A stretch of DNA of 64,000 nt from Arthrobacter sp. Leaf234 (lineage in GTDB: Bacteria; Actinomycetota; Actinomycetes; Actinomycetales; Micrococcaceae), in assembly GCF_001422665.1 (NCBI RefSeq), contig NZ_LMLU01000005.1:1-64000 (forward strand), written 5' to 3'. The translations under genes were made by a program, and so were the position numbers. Position 1 is the stretch's first letter; the number at the start of each line of letters is the position of its first letter. Shown piece after piece: positions 17,357 through 25,179 of the stretch. The notes under the pieces are model-generated. The model was not told the DNA's origin, made no database searches, and was given only the letters and a program-made list of their open reading frames with translations.

Positions 17357-18219
17357 GGCCCCGCGGCCGACGGCGGACGTCCGTGTCCCTGGCCCTCCTT
17401 CTCGGCGAGGCGTTCGAGGAGCGAGTGCTGCTGATCCGCCATGGTGCGTGCCACGAGCTGCTGGACCTGCTCGAGGAAGGTCTCCTCGTCGGCTCCGTCC
17501 GCGCGGGTGTTGCTCTCGATGACGCCGAGCTTCGCGGCGGACTCCTGCGACACCTCGTCGGCCACCAGTTGGCGTGCCCGGATGTCACCGGCCACCACGA
17601 TCAACTGTGCATCGTGCTCCGCGGCGATCCGATCGATCTCGGCGGCGACCTCACGGGAGTTCATCTTCCAGACCTTCTCCGCATGCTGCTGCATGCGGCG
17701 ATGCCCCCAGCCTCCGCTCCCCAGCTTGCGGGTGTGCATCGTGTCACCCTCCACCTCGGACGTGGGGGCCCCGGAGGTGATGTGCTGCTCGTCGCCGTCG
17801 GCATACCGCAGATAGATCTCGCCGCCGTGGTGCCCCACCTCTGCCACCAGGTAGGCGAAGTCCTCGGGGGTGTGGCGGACGAGGGGCGTGAGGTCGGGTA
17901 CGGGGCCGGTGGCGGTCACGGTGAGGCCGACGAGGTCGCCGGGCAGGAACTCGTCGACGACGACTTTCCCGCCGTTGACGAGGAGGTAGCGCGTCACCGG
18001 GTCCGGCAGTCCCTTCGCCGTCGTGCCGAGTGCGGCCACGGCGGCGTCGATGTCCTCGGGAGGTGCTCCCGCAGCCTTCATCTCCTGGGCGATGCTGCGT
18101 GGAAGGATCTCGTCGTTCGCGAGGCCGTCCACTGTCCCGGTGCTGCCGTCCACATAGATGGTGGTCCAGGGACCGGGCCGTTCGAACAGATGGGCATGGT
18201 CTTTGAGTACGTGCGTCAC
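17353..18219 (-). CDS. N-terminal part of split Vms1/baeRF (Rv2629-like) protein
   Basis: 288 residues from GTG 18219 (ribosome site AGGGGACC). Parts seen: an N-terminal domain with TIYVDGSTGT, then the eRF1-like central region with GSGGWGHRRMQQHAEKVWK, and a following helix pair ending VARTMADQQHSLLERLAEKEG. In Vms1/Ankzf1 relatives this region releases or cleaves peptidyl-tRNA on stalled ribosomes; M. tuberculosis Rv2629 belongs to the family. The ORF ends prematurely in a shifted frame (last residues GRPPSAAGP), four bases into the next ORF that carries the missing C-terminal domain. A TAAG-N4-CTTA motif lies upstream. Confidence 0.75.
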   Translation of the reverse strand: MTHVLKDHAHLFERPGPWTTIYVDGSTGTVDGLANDEILPRSIAQEMKAAGAPPEDIDAAVAALGTTAKGLPDPVTRYLLVNGGKVVVDEFLPGDLVGLTVTATGPVPDLTPLVRHTPEDFAYLVAEVGHHGGEIYLRYADGDEQHITSGAPTSEVEGDTMHTRKLGSGGWGHRRMQQHAEKVWKMNSREVAAEIDRIAAEHDAQLIVVAGDIRARQLVADEVSQESAAKLGVIESNTRADGADEETFLEQVQQLVARTMADQQHSLLERLAEKEGQGHGRPPSAAGP

Positions 18220-18264
18220 GAAGGTCCCCTGTCGTGTCGGTATCGGGTCGGCGGCCGAGCGCCG

Positions 18265-18290
18265 GAAATACTAAGGACACTTATGGTCTA
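18265..18290. promoter_or_regulatory. TAAG-N4-CTTA motif in the divergent region
   Basis: On the minus strand this reads CATAAGTGTCCTTAGTATT, aligned at 12 of 19 positions with CGTAAGCACGCTTACTAAT at 11736-11754, including the palindromic core TAAG-N4-CTTA. It lies about 50 nt before the GTG of the Vms1-like gene and 100 nt before the gene at 18386. Confidence 0.35.
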
Positions 18291-18385
18291 TCACTCCGTC
18301 CGATCGGTAAGAAGGGTCGATTCGTCCTCGGAGGGGCTTGAAATTGCCTCGGCACTCGTGGGTGGCGGCGGGTAGCGTGGAGGAC

Positions 18386-18595
18386 ATGCTGACAGTTCCC
18401 GAGAATTTCCCGCCCGCCTACATCCGCTTCCTCGAGGCCCAGGACGAGGGCTTCGCCGAGACCGTGCTGATGGTCATGAAGCAGTCCGTCGCTGAGGGCA
18501 AGCACGGCATCCTCATCAGCGACCAGGCTGTCGACCGCGGCGCCGAGACGTCCAAGGAGATCCCGTTCGGCGAGATCGTCGTCGGGACCCGCTGA
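18386..18595 (+). CDS. Small conserved hypothetical protein
   Basis: 69 residues starting MLTVPENFPPAYIRFLEAQ. The sequence is balanced in charge with two predicted helices and a closing beta strand (PFGEIVVGTR); it has no membrane segment or signal peptide. The ATG follows GTGGAGGAC. I do not recognise the family. It is divergent from the Vms1-like gene and is followed by a perfect long hairpin. Confidence 0.65.
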   Translation: MLTVPENFPPAYIRFLEAQDEGFAETVLMVMKQSVAEGKHGILISDQAVDRGAETSKEIPFGEIVVGTR

Positions 18596-18661
18596 CAGCA
18601 GGGTTGCGGGCGCGGCTGCCCAGGGCGGAGCACAGCGGGCCTGACGGCTGCAGCTCCGGCC

Positions 18662-18708
18662 GCAGATGGAGGAAGCGCCGGTCGATGACCGGCGCTTCCT
18701 CCATCTGC
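18662..18708. terminator. Very long perfect hairpin between convergent genes
   Basis: A perfect stem of 22 bp (arms start GCAGATGGAGGAAGCGCC and mirror exactly) with a 3-nt loop GAT. It separates the plus-strand gene ending at 18595 from the minus-strand gene ending at 18727. It is the longest perfect stem I noticed in the window. Confidence 0.8.
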
Positions 18709-18726
18709 TGTTCGTCGTGGGAGCCC

Positions 18727-18876
18727 CTAGCTGCCCCCGCCGGTCTTCTCGTCGGTGTCCGCGCCCTCGGCGGGCTCCTCGGGATGCACGCGGATGTCCG
18801 CCGTATCGGCGTCCGGGTCGCCCTCGGCAGGTGCTTCGTTGTGGATGCGGTCGTCGTCGCTCGGCTTCTCTGACAT
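18727..18876 (-). CDS. Very small acidic protein
   Basis: 49 residues from the ATG at 18876, preceded by GAGGACGAGTGC. About a third of the residues are Asp or Glu (e.g. EGDPDADTADIRVHPEEP), no hydrophobic core is apparent and it ends in a Gly-rich tail, so it is likely disordered. Function unknown. Confidence 0.5.
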   Translation of the reverse strand: MSEKPSDDDRIHNEAPAEGDPDADTADIRVHPEEPAEGADTDEKTGGGS

Positions 18877-19000
18877 GCACTCGTCCTCTCGGTTCGGGGG
18901 AAGATCAGCTCCCTCACCGTCAGTGTACGGACCTGAGCGGACGGGTATCACCGGCAGGAATGCCGTGGCGGGATGTGATCAGCATGCTTACGATCAGATC

Positions 19001-19594
19001 ATGGATTCGTACACCGCCACGGACACCGACGTGGTCATCGGCACGGAGGGCGGAGGGGCCAGCGGTGCGGCTGCGGGGCCGCCGACCGCGGGAACGGCCG
19101 CCGGGGTGGCCGGATCGCGGACCGCCGATGCTCCCGGCATCGTGCACCGCCGCGTCCGGATCGCGGGAGCCGCAGCCGCAGGGTTCGGCTCCGTCGCCCT
19201 CGGGATCGTGGCGCATGCCGCGTCCGGCGGCGTCCTGCCGAGTCCACCCATCCTCGCCGGGCTGGCGTCGCTCGCGGTGCTGGCCGCCACCCTCGTAGTG
19301 CTCGGACGCCTCCCGGGCTGGGCCGTGCTGCTCCTGCTGGGAGCCGGCCAGCAGGTCCTGCACTGGCTGCTCGGGGGGCTCGCGGTCGCGCCCTCCTCGA
19401 CCGTCGCGCGACCGGCTGATCATCACGGAGCCGATGTGCCGGTGGGGGCCGGGGGCTCCGGTGGCCATTCTCCGGAGGTGATGCTCCTGCTGCACACCCA
19501 TCTGGCGGCAGCCCTGCTCGTGGGCTGGTTGGTCCTGCGTCACCGGGCCATCGGTGCATGGTTCCGGCAGCGGACGTCCACTCGGCAGCGGTGA
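19001..19594 (+). CDS. Multi-pass membrane protein with His-rich loop, unknown
   Basis: 197 residues from the ATG at 19001. A 45-residue polar Gly/Ala/Thr-rich N-terminus precedes about four hydrophobic helices (roughly residues 52-75, 78-100, 103-126 and 165-185). The loop before the last helix holds HHGADVPVGAGGSGGHS, and the helix begins HTHLAAALLVGWLVLRH, so several His residues cluster on one face; metal handling is possible but only a guess. A TCAG-CATG-CTTA element lies 10-22 nt before the ATG, and no clear ribosome site is present, so the mRNA may be leaderless. Confidence 0.65.
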   Translation: MDSYTATDTDVVIGTEGGGASGAAAGPPTAGTAAGVAGSRTADAPGIVHRRVRIAGAAAAGFGSVALGIVAHAASGGVLPSPPILAGLASLAVLAATLVVLGRLPGWAVLLLLGAGQQVLHWLLGGLAVAPSSTVARPADHHGADVPVGAGGSGGHSPEVMLLLHTHLAAALLVGWLVLRHRAIGAWFRQRTSTRQR

Positions 19595-19604
19595 CCATAG
19601 GCAG

Positions 19605-19635
19605 GAGGCGCCCCCGCCGCGGGCGGGAGCGCCTC
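19605..19635. terminator. Bidirectional terminator
   Basis: A 14-bp GC-rich stem with one mismatch (GAGGCGC-C-CCCGCC / GGCGGG-A-GCGCCTC) and a 3-nt loop, ten bases past the membrane-protein stop. The converging OYE gene ends at 19711. Confidence 0.7.
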
Positions 19636-19710
19636 GTCCTGATCACGCCGTCACCGAGAGTTGCAGCGAAGATGCCTGCGACCCTCCGTGAGGATCTGCC
19701 CTGCAGATGC

Positions 19711-20802
19711 CTAGTTGGCGTTCACCGAACCGTCGTAGAACGGGTAGTCGGTGTAGCCCTCGGCGCCCGTCGAGTAGAACGTCGCGGGGTCGGGCTCGTT
19801 CTCCGGCAGGTTCTCCCGCCAGCGCCGGGCGAGGTCCGGGTTGGCGATCGCGGGACGACCGACGACGACGGCGTCACCGATGCCGTCCTCGAGAATGGAG
19901 ATCGCCTCCTCGCGGTTCGTGATGACGCCGAATCCGCTGTTGATGAGGAACGGACCACCGAAGCGCGTCCGCAGGTCCTGGACGAACGCACCGGTGGGCT
20001 CGGCGTGCAGGATGCTGAGATAGGCCAGGCCGAGTGGGGCGAGCGCGTCGACGAGCGTCCCGTAGGTCGCATGCACGTCGGCGGCCTCCGTCTCCAGGGC
20101 GTCCTGGATGTTGTGCTCCGGCGAGATGCGCAGGCCCACCTTCTCGGCGCCGACCGTCTCGGCGACCGCGGTGACGAGGTCGATGACGAATTGCGCCCGC
20201 TTCTCCGGCGAGCCGCCGTAGGCATCGTCCCGCTGGTTCGATCCGGGTGAGAGGAATTCGTGCAGGAGGTAGCCGTTGGCGCCGTGCAGTTCGACGCCGT
20301 CGAACCCTGCGACCTCGATCGCCTGCCGGGATGCGGTCACGAACTCCTCGATGATGCCGGGAAGCTCCCCGGTGGTCAGGGCGTGGGGGACGGGGTAGGG
20401 CTGCTTGCCGGTGCTCGTGCGCGTGGTGCCCTCGATGGCGATCGCGCTCGGCGCGACCACCTCGTACCCGCCGTTCGTGTCGGGGTGGGTGACGCGGCCG
20501 GCGTGCATGACCTGGGCCACGATGCGGCCGCCGTCGGCATGGACGGCGTCGGTGACGCGCCGCCACCCGGCGAGCTGCTCGTCCTCGACGAGGCCGGGCT
20601 GGCCGGGGAAGCCCTGGCCGGCGTGACTGGGGTAGGTGCCCTCGCTGACGATGAGTCCCAGCGAGGCACGCTGGCGGTAGTGCTCGACGACGATATCGCC
20701 GGGGATCCCGGCGTCGCCCGAGCGGACGCGGGTCAGCGGTGCCATGACGACGCGGTTGGGGAGTTCGAGCGTGCCGAGGGTGAGCGGGGAGAACAGCTTC
20801 AC
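19711..20802 (-). CDS. Old yellow enzyme family alkene reductase (NemA-like)
   Basis: 363 residues, the usual length of OYE/NemA flavin enzymes. The barrel starts with LFSPLTLGTLELPNRVVMAPLTR; substrate-binding HGANGYLLHEFLSPGSNQR and GLRISPEHN follow, then the late FMN-phosphate region (INSGFGVITNREEA) and the C-terminal VGRPAIANPDLARRW. It holds FMN and reduces activated alkenes, enones or nitro compounds with NAD(P)H, typically in detoxification. The start is GTG at 20802 after AGCAGGACCC. It is divergent from the DHA2 exporter, so the shared 220-nt region may hold common regulation. Confidence 0.92.
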   Translation of the reverse strand: MKLFSPLTLGTLELPNRVVMAPLTRVRSGDAGIPGDIVVEHYRQRASLGLIVSEGTYPSHAGQGFPGQPGLVEDEQLAGWRRVTDAVHADGGRIVAQVMHAGRVTHPDTNGGYEVVAPSAIAIEGTTRTSTGKQPYPVPHALTTGELPGIIEEFVTASRQAIEVAGFDGVELHGANGYLLHEFLSPGSNQRDDAYGGSPEKRAQFVIDLVTAVAETVGAEKVGLRISPEHNIQDALETEAADVHATYGTLVDALAPLGLAYLSILHAEPTGAFVQDLRTRFGGPFLINSGFGVITNREEAISILEDGIGDAVVVGRPAIANPDLARRWRENLPENEPDPATFYSTGAEGYTDYPFYDGSVNAN

Positions 20803-21022
20803 GGGTCCTGCTTTCTAAGTGGGGGGGTGTCCTACCCGTCGATAACCGGGCTTCGCCTAGTGCTATTCCATCTGTGGTGCGTGTCACGGAGGTGCGGGCG
20901 GGACTCCCGGCCCCGGCCGTCCGACCGGCGGAGGGGTGATGGTGCCGGGGCGACGACGGTGCGACACTGTGCGTGTTCCCGCGGCCCGGCGGGACATGAG
21001 GTCGATGAGGCGTTGATGCGGC

Positions 21023-22507
21023 ATGAGTGAGATCCGGATGAAGACTGCGGCGGGTCGGTGGATCCTGCTCGCCACGGTGCTCGGGTCCGGCATCGCCGGC
21101 ATCGACGCGACGGTCGTCAACGTCGCGCTCCCGACCATCGGCGCCGAACTCGGCACGGACTTCGCCGCCCTGCAGTGGATCGTGACGGGCTATACGCTGA
21201 CGCTCGCCTCGTTCATCCTGCTCGGCGGATCCCTCGGGGACAGGTTCGGGCGCCGGCGCATCTTCGTCGTCGGGGTCATCTGGTTCGCCGTCGCCTCCCT
21301 GCTCTGCGGGCTGGCGCCCGACGCCGGCCTGCTCATCGCTGCCCGGGCGCTGCAGGGGGTGGGCGGCGCCCTGCTCACCCCGGGCAGCCTCGCCATCATC
21401 CAGGCGAGCTTCTCGGGTGAGGACCGGGCGCGGGCCATCGGAGCGTGGTCGGGCCTCGGCGGGGTTGCGACGGCGATCGGTCCGTTCCTCGGTGGCTGGC
21501 TCGTCGAGAGCGTGTCCTGGCGCTGGATCTTCCTCATCAACGTGCCCATCGCGGCGGCGGTCGTGTGGATCGCCGCACGCCACGTGCCGGAGACGCGCGA
21601 CGCCGACGCGAGCGGCGGTCTCGACGCGGCCGGGGCGGTGCTCGGTGCGCTCGCGCTCGCAGGGACCACGTATGCCCTGATCGAGGCGCCCGCACAGGGA
21701 GCAGGCGCTCCGGCGGTCCTCGGCTCGGGCGTGCTGGGGCTCGTCGCCGCCGCCGCGTTCCTCGTCGTCGAATGGCATGCCGAGCACCCCATGCTGCCGC
21801 TGCGCATCTTCGCCAACCGGCAGTTCAGCGCAGCCAACGCGGTCACGTTCCTCATCTACGCGGTGTTCGGCGGGATCTTCTTCCTGCTCGTGGTCCATCT
21901 GCAGGTCGTCGCCGGATTCAGCCCGGTCGCATCGGGGACGGCGATGCTGCCCATCACGGCGCTGATGCTGGTGCTCTCGCCGCGCGCGGGGGAGCTCAGC
22001 TCACGCATCGGCCCGCGGATACCGATGGCGGTCGGGCCGCTGGTGTGCGCGGTCGCACTCGTGCTCATGCTGCGGATCGGTCCCGGGGCGTCCTACCTCG
22101 TGGACGTCCTGCCCCCGGTCCTCGTCCTGGGACTCGGGCTGTCGCTCCTCGTGGCCCCCCTGACGTCCACGGCACTCTCCGCAGTGCCGGAACGCCAGGC
22201 AGGCCTCGCCTCCGGCGTGAACAACGCCGTCGCCCGGGCCGCCGGCCTGATCGCGATCGCCGTCCTGCCCGCCGCCGCCGGCCTGACCGGCGACGCCTAC
22301 AGCAACCCTGCCGTCTTCGAGGCGGGGTTCGACACCGCCTGCATCATCGGTGCCGTGGTGCTCGTCGCAGGCGGTGTCCTCGCGGCGCTCACCATCCGGA
22401 ACACGCACACCCCGGAGACCGAGCATCCGAGCCACTGCGCCGTGGACGGACCGCCGGCCGCCCCTGCCGCCCTGCACACCGGACATCCGGGCGGCAGCGG
22501 GAGCTGA
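21023..22507 (+). CDS. MFS exporter, DHA2 (EmrB/QacA) family
   Basis: 494 residues with about fourteen hydrophobic helices. It has the first-helix DHA2 signature (GIAGIDATVVNVALPTIG), motif A GGSLGDRFGRRR between helices 2 and 3, and the motif C region GGALLTPGSLAII. DHA2 pumps export drugs and cationic compounds using the proton gradient. The C-terminus is a polar tail with Pro, His and Gly. A 17-bp perfect hairpin terminator follows. The neighbouring OYE reductase on the opposite strand would fit a detoxification pair. Confidence 0.92.
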   Translation: MSEIRMKTAAGRWILLATVLGSGIAGIDATVVNVALPTIGAELGTDFAALQWIVTGYTLTLASFILLGGSLGDRFGRRRIFVVGVIWFAVASLLCGLAPDAGLLIAARALQGVGGALLTPGSLAIIQASFSGEDRARAIGAWSGLGGVATAIGPFLGGWLVESVSWRWIFLINVPIAAAVVWIAARHVPETRDADASGGLDAAGAVLGALALAGTTYALIEAPAQGAGAPAVLGSGVLGLVAAAAFLVVEWHAEHPMLPLRIFANRQFSAANAVTFLIYAVFGGIFFLLVVHLQVVAGFSPVASGTAMLPITALMLVLSPRAGELSSRIGPRIPMAVGPLVCAVALVLMLRIGPGASYLVDVLPPVLVLGLGLSLLVAPLTSTALSAVPERQAGLASGVNNAVARAAGLIAIAVLPAAAGLTGDAYSNPAVFEAGFDTACIIGAVVLVAGGVLAALTIRNTHTPETEHPSHCAVDGPPAAPAALHTGHPGGSGS

Positions 22508-22545
22508 CGCCCATCCCGACCCGGATGCCGGCCCCATGCCGGACG

Positions 22546-22582
22546 ACGAAGCCCCGGACAGGTGTCCTGTCCGGGGCTTCGT
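22546..22582. terminator. Perfect 17-bp terminator hairpin
   Basis: ACGAAGCCCCGGACAGG and its exact complement with a 3-nt loop TGT, between the convergent DHA2 gene (end 22507) and the acidic-protein gene (end 22618). Confidence 0.88.
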
Positions 22583-22617
22583 GCGTGGTGCTGGTGCTGG
22601 GGCGACGGGACCGTCCG

Positions 22618-23070
22618 CTAGCGGAGGTCCTCCTGGTCCATCGCGTTGAGCGGCGAACCGCCGCGGTTGGCAGGGTCGTCGCTCGCATCGACGTCGTCGT
22701 CCTCCATCATGCCGAAGTCGACATCCGCCGCTGCCTCGCCGAGCATGGGCTCCTCCGGCGGGTACTGCTCGTCCCCGTGCTCGTAGCGTGCCTCGGCGGT
22801 CCCCTCGCGCAGCGTCTGGTCGCTGAGCGCGCCCTCCTCGCCCACTCCGGCCACGCCGTTCTCGTCGGCGCCTGACTCCGTGACCCCGGGCTCGTCCTGC
22901 AGGAGGGGATCCTCCTGCCAGCGGTCCGGGTTCAGCTCCGCCGCATCCTGGTAGGCGTCTGGCTGGCCCTCGAGGACCGGGTCGAAGGCCTCGGGCGCCA
23001 GCGAATCGTTCGGCACCTCGGGCTCTTCGCCCACGATGGTCAGTTCCTCATCGGGAAGGTTCTCTGTCAT
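22618..23070 (-). CDS. Acidic hypothetical protein
   Basis: 150 residues, about one quarter Asp/Glu, with few basic residues and no long hydrophobic segment; the pattern suggests a disordered soluble protein. Landmarks are ELTIVGEEPEVP at the N-terminus, PDRWQEDPLLQDEPG in the middle and PLNAMDQEDLR at the end. It has the look of DUF5709-like actinobacterial proteins, but this is not certain. It is probably monocistronic. Confidence 0.6.
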   Translation of the reverse strand: MTENLPDEELTIVGEEPEVPNDSLAPEAFDPVLEGQPDAYQDAAELNPDRWQEDPLLQDEPGVTESGADENGVAGVGEEGALSDQTLREGTAEARYEHGDEQYPPEEPMLGEAAADVDFGMMEDDDVDASDDPANRGGSPLNAMDQEDLR

Positions 23071-23173
23071 CTTCTTCGCCTTTCGTCGGTGCTGCGCATC
23101 GTTCGATTGTCAGCCTACTGATGAAGTGGTCCGGGCGACAGTTGGTGCCGCAGCCCGGACCTCCGGTGCGGCC

Positions 23174-24028
23174 TCAGGCGTGATCGCGCCAGCTGTGCCG
23201 TGGGGCGTATCCCAGGATCCGCCGGGCCTTGTCGATCGACAGGAGCGTCTCGTTGCCGCCCACCTCCCGGGTCACCTCGACGCCGGGGAAGACCTCGGCG
23301 GCGAGATCGGCGCTCGGCCGTCCCATCACGGTGTCCGCGGCCGCGATGATGAAGCGGTCGAAGCCCGGCGCCGCATTCTCGAGTGCCCGCTGCACCGCCT
23401 GCGCGCCGTCACGGCCGTCGATGTACCCCCAGAGGTTCCACTTCCGGCTCGACGGGTCCGCGTCGAAGGACGGGAACTCGGCATAGTCCTCGGGATCCAT
23501 CACGTTGGATAACCGCAGGGCCGTGATGCTGAGCGCAGGGTCCCAGCGCGTCAGTTCGATGGCGAGCTGTTCCTCCAGGTGCTTGACGAGGGAGTAGGTG
23601 CTCTCGGGGCGGGCCGGGTACTCCTCGTCGACCGGGATGTACGGAGGAGGAGTGTCGAACGGCAGTCCGAGCACCGTCTCGCTGGAGGCATAGACGATCC
23701 GCTTGATGCCGGCGCGCCGGCACGCCTGGAAGACGTTGTACGTGGACGTCATGTTGTTGTGGAACGTGGCGGCGTCCGCCTGCAGGCCGGGTGCAGGGAT
23801 CGCGCCGAGGTGGACCACGGCATCCAGTGCGTCGTACTTGTCGTCGACCCCCTGGAGGGCATCGGCGACCTGCCCGTAGTCGCGCAGGTCGATCCGGAGG
23901 AAGGATGGGCTGCGCTCCCCGTGCTGGTCCAGTTCGACGACGGTGTGCCCGGCCTCGCGGAGGCCACGCACCACGCTGCGCCCGAGCTTGCCGTTGGACC
24001 CGGTGACGGCGACCGTGAGGGGCGCCAT
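23174..24028 (-). CDS. NAD-dependent epimerase/dehydratase (extended SDR)
   Basis: 284 residues. Rossmann motif GSNGKLG (GxxGxxG) at about residue 10, DALDAVVHLGAIPAP, the ASSE segment with the catalytic serine region and YSLVKHLEE (catalytic Tyr and Lys). Such enzymes oxidise or epimerise nucleotide sugars or uronates; uronate dehydrogenase-like proteins look similar in length and in the YASSE motif, but I cannot decide the substrate. It overlaps the aldo/keto reductase gene by one base (TGATG), so the two are co-translated. Confidence 0.85.
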   Translation of the reverse strand: MAPLTVAVTGSNGKLGRSVVRGLREAGHTVVELDQHGERSPSFLRIDLRDYGQVADALQGVDDKYDALDAVVHLGAIPAPGLQADAATFHNNMTSTYNVFQACRRAGIKRIVYASSETVLGLPFDTPPPYIPVDEEYPARPESTYSLVKHLEEQLAIELTRWDPALSITALRLSNVMDPEDYAEFPSFDADPSSRKWNLWGYIDGRDGAQAVQRALENAAPGFDRFIIAAADTVMGRPSADLAAEVFPGVEVTREVGGNETLLSIDKARRILGYAPRHSWRDHA

Positions 24029-25032
24029 CAGACCGGCCTGGTCTCGGGTGACTGCGTCCTGGCGACGTCGCTCTCCGCGAGGCCGCCGATGGCCTCGTCG
24101 ATGGCCTTGAGGACGTCGTCCTCCAGCCTCACGCCTGCGGCGACCGCGTTCGATTCGACCTGCTCGGGACGCGACGCGCCGATGATCGCGGAGGCGACGT
24201 TCGTATTCTGCAGCACCCAGGCGATCGCGAGCTGCGCCATCGTCAGACCCACGCCGTCGGCGATCGGGGCCAGCTTCTGCACGCCCGTGAGGACCTCGTC
24301 GCTCATCCAGCGCTTGATCATGTCGGCGCCGCCCTTGTCGTCCGAGGCGCGGGTGCCCTGCTCGGGCTGCCGGCCGGGCTGGTACTTGCCGGTGAGGACG
24401 CCCTGGGCCACGGGGGACCAGACGATCTGCGAGATGCCGAGCTCCTCGGACGTCGGGACGACCTCGCCCTCGATGACGCGCCACAGCATCGAGTACTGGG
24501 GCTGGTTCGAGATGAGCTGGAAGCCGAGGTCCTTCGCGAGGGCGTGTCCGTCGCGCAGCTGCTGCGCATTCCATTCGCTGACGCCGATGTAGAGGGCCTT
24601 GCCCTGCCGGACGATGTCCGCGAACGCCTGCATCGTCTCCTCGAGGGGGGTCTCGTAGTCGTAGCGGTGGGCCTGGTAGAGGTCCACGTAGTCCGTCTGC
24701 AGGCGCTGCAGCGAACCGTCGATCGACTCCATGATGTGCTTGCGCGAGAGTCCGACGTCGTTGTGGCCCTTCGGTCCGGTGGGCCCCCAGACCTTGGTGA
24801 AGATCTCGAGGGACTGGCGCCGCTCGCCCTTCAGTGCCTCGCCGAGCACGGTCTCCGCAGCCGTGTTGGCGTACACGTCCGCGGTGTCGAAGGTGGTGAT
24901 GCCGACGTCGAGCGCGGCGCGCACGCACTGCGTCGCGACGTCGTTCTCCACCTGCGAGCCGTGCGTGAGCCAGTTGCCGTACGTGATTTCCGAGATCTTG
25001 AAGCCGCTGTTTCCGAGGTATCTGAAGTCCAT
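24028..25032 (-). CDS. Aldo/keto reductase (voltage-channel beta-subunit-like, AKR6 type)
   Basis: 334 residues from the ATG at 25032 (MDFRYLGNSG). The catalytic tetrad is visible: Asp and Tyr in FDTADVYANTAAE, Lys in FTKVWG and His in YQAHRYD. The C-terminal NADPH-binding loop IGASRPEQVESN is intact. It belongs to the KCNAB/YghZ-like group that reduces aldehydes and ketones with NADPH. It is the first gene of a two-gene unit with the epimerase, so a joint sugar or aldehyde pathway is possible. Confidence 0.9.
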   Translation of the reverse strand: MDFRYLGNSGFKISEITYGNWLTHGSQVENDVATQCVRAALDVGITTFDTADVYANTAAETVLGEALKGERRQSLEIFTKVWGPTGPKGHNDVGLSRKHIMESIDGSLQRLQTDYVDLYQAHRYDYETPLEETMQAFADIVRQGKALYIGVSEWNAQQLRDGHALAKDLGFQLISNQPQYSMLWRVIEGEVVPTSEELGISQIVWSPVAQGVLTGKYQPGRQPEQGTRASDDKGGADMIKRWMSDEVLTGVQKLAPIADGVGLTMAQLAIAWVLQNTNVASAIIGASRPEQVESNAVAAGVRLEDDVLKAIDEAIGGLAESDVARTQSPETRPV

Positions 25033-25097
25033 GGTCCTGATGCTAACTACCCTGATCACCCGCCGTACAGGCTTGACCGTTTACCGAGGCAACTTCT

Positions 25098-25109
25098 CGT
25101 CACGTGACG
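25098..25109. promoter_or_regulatory. Palindrome CGTCACGTGACG upstream of the Fem-type gene
   Basis: A perfect 12-bp palindrome with an E-box-like core. A likely -10 element (TAGACT, 25132-25137) lies 22 nt downstream, so the palindrome sits where a -35 region would be. It may be an operator for the Fem gene or for the divergent aldo/keto reductase gene (start 25032). Confidence 0.4.
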
Positions 25110-25179
25110 GGGACGCAAGGATCCCAGCCGGTAGACTTGGGGCCGTCCTTTGCTAGCCGCCCACCGTGAATGAGGAATC

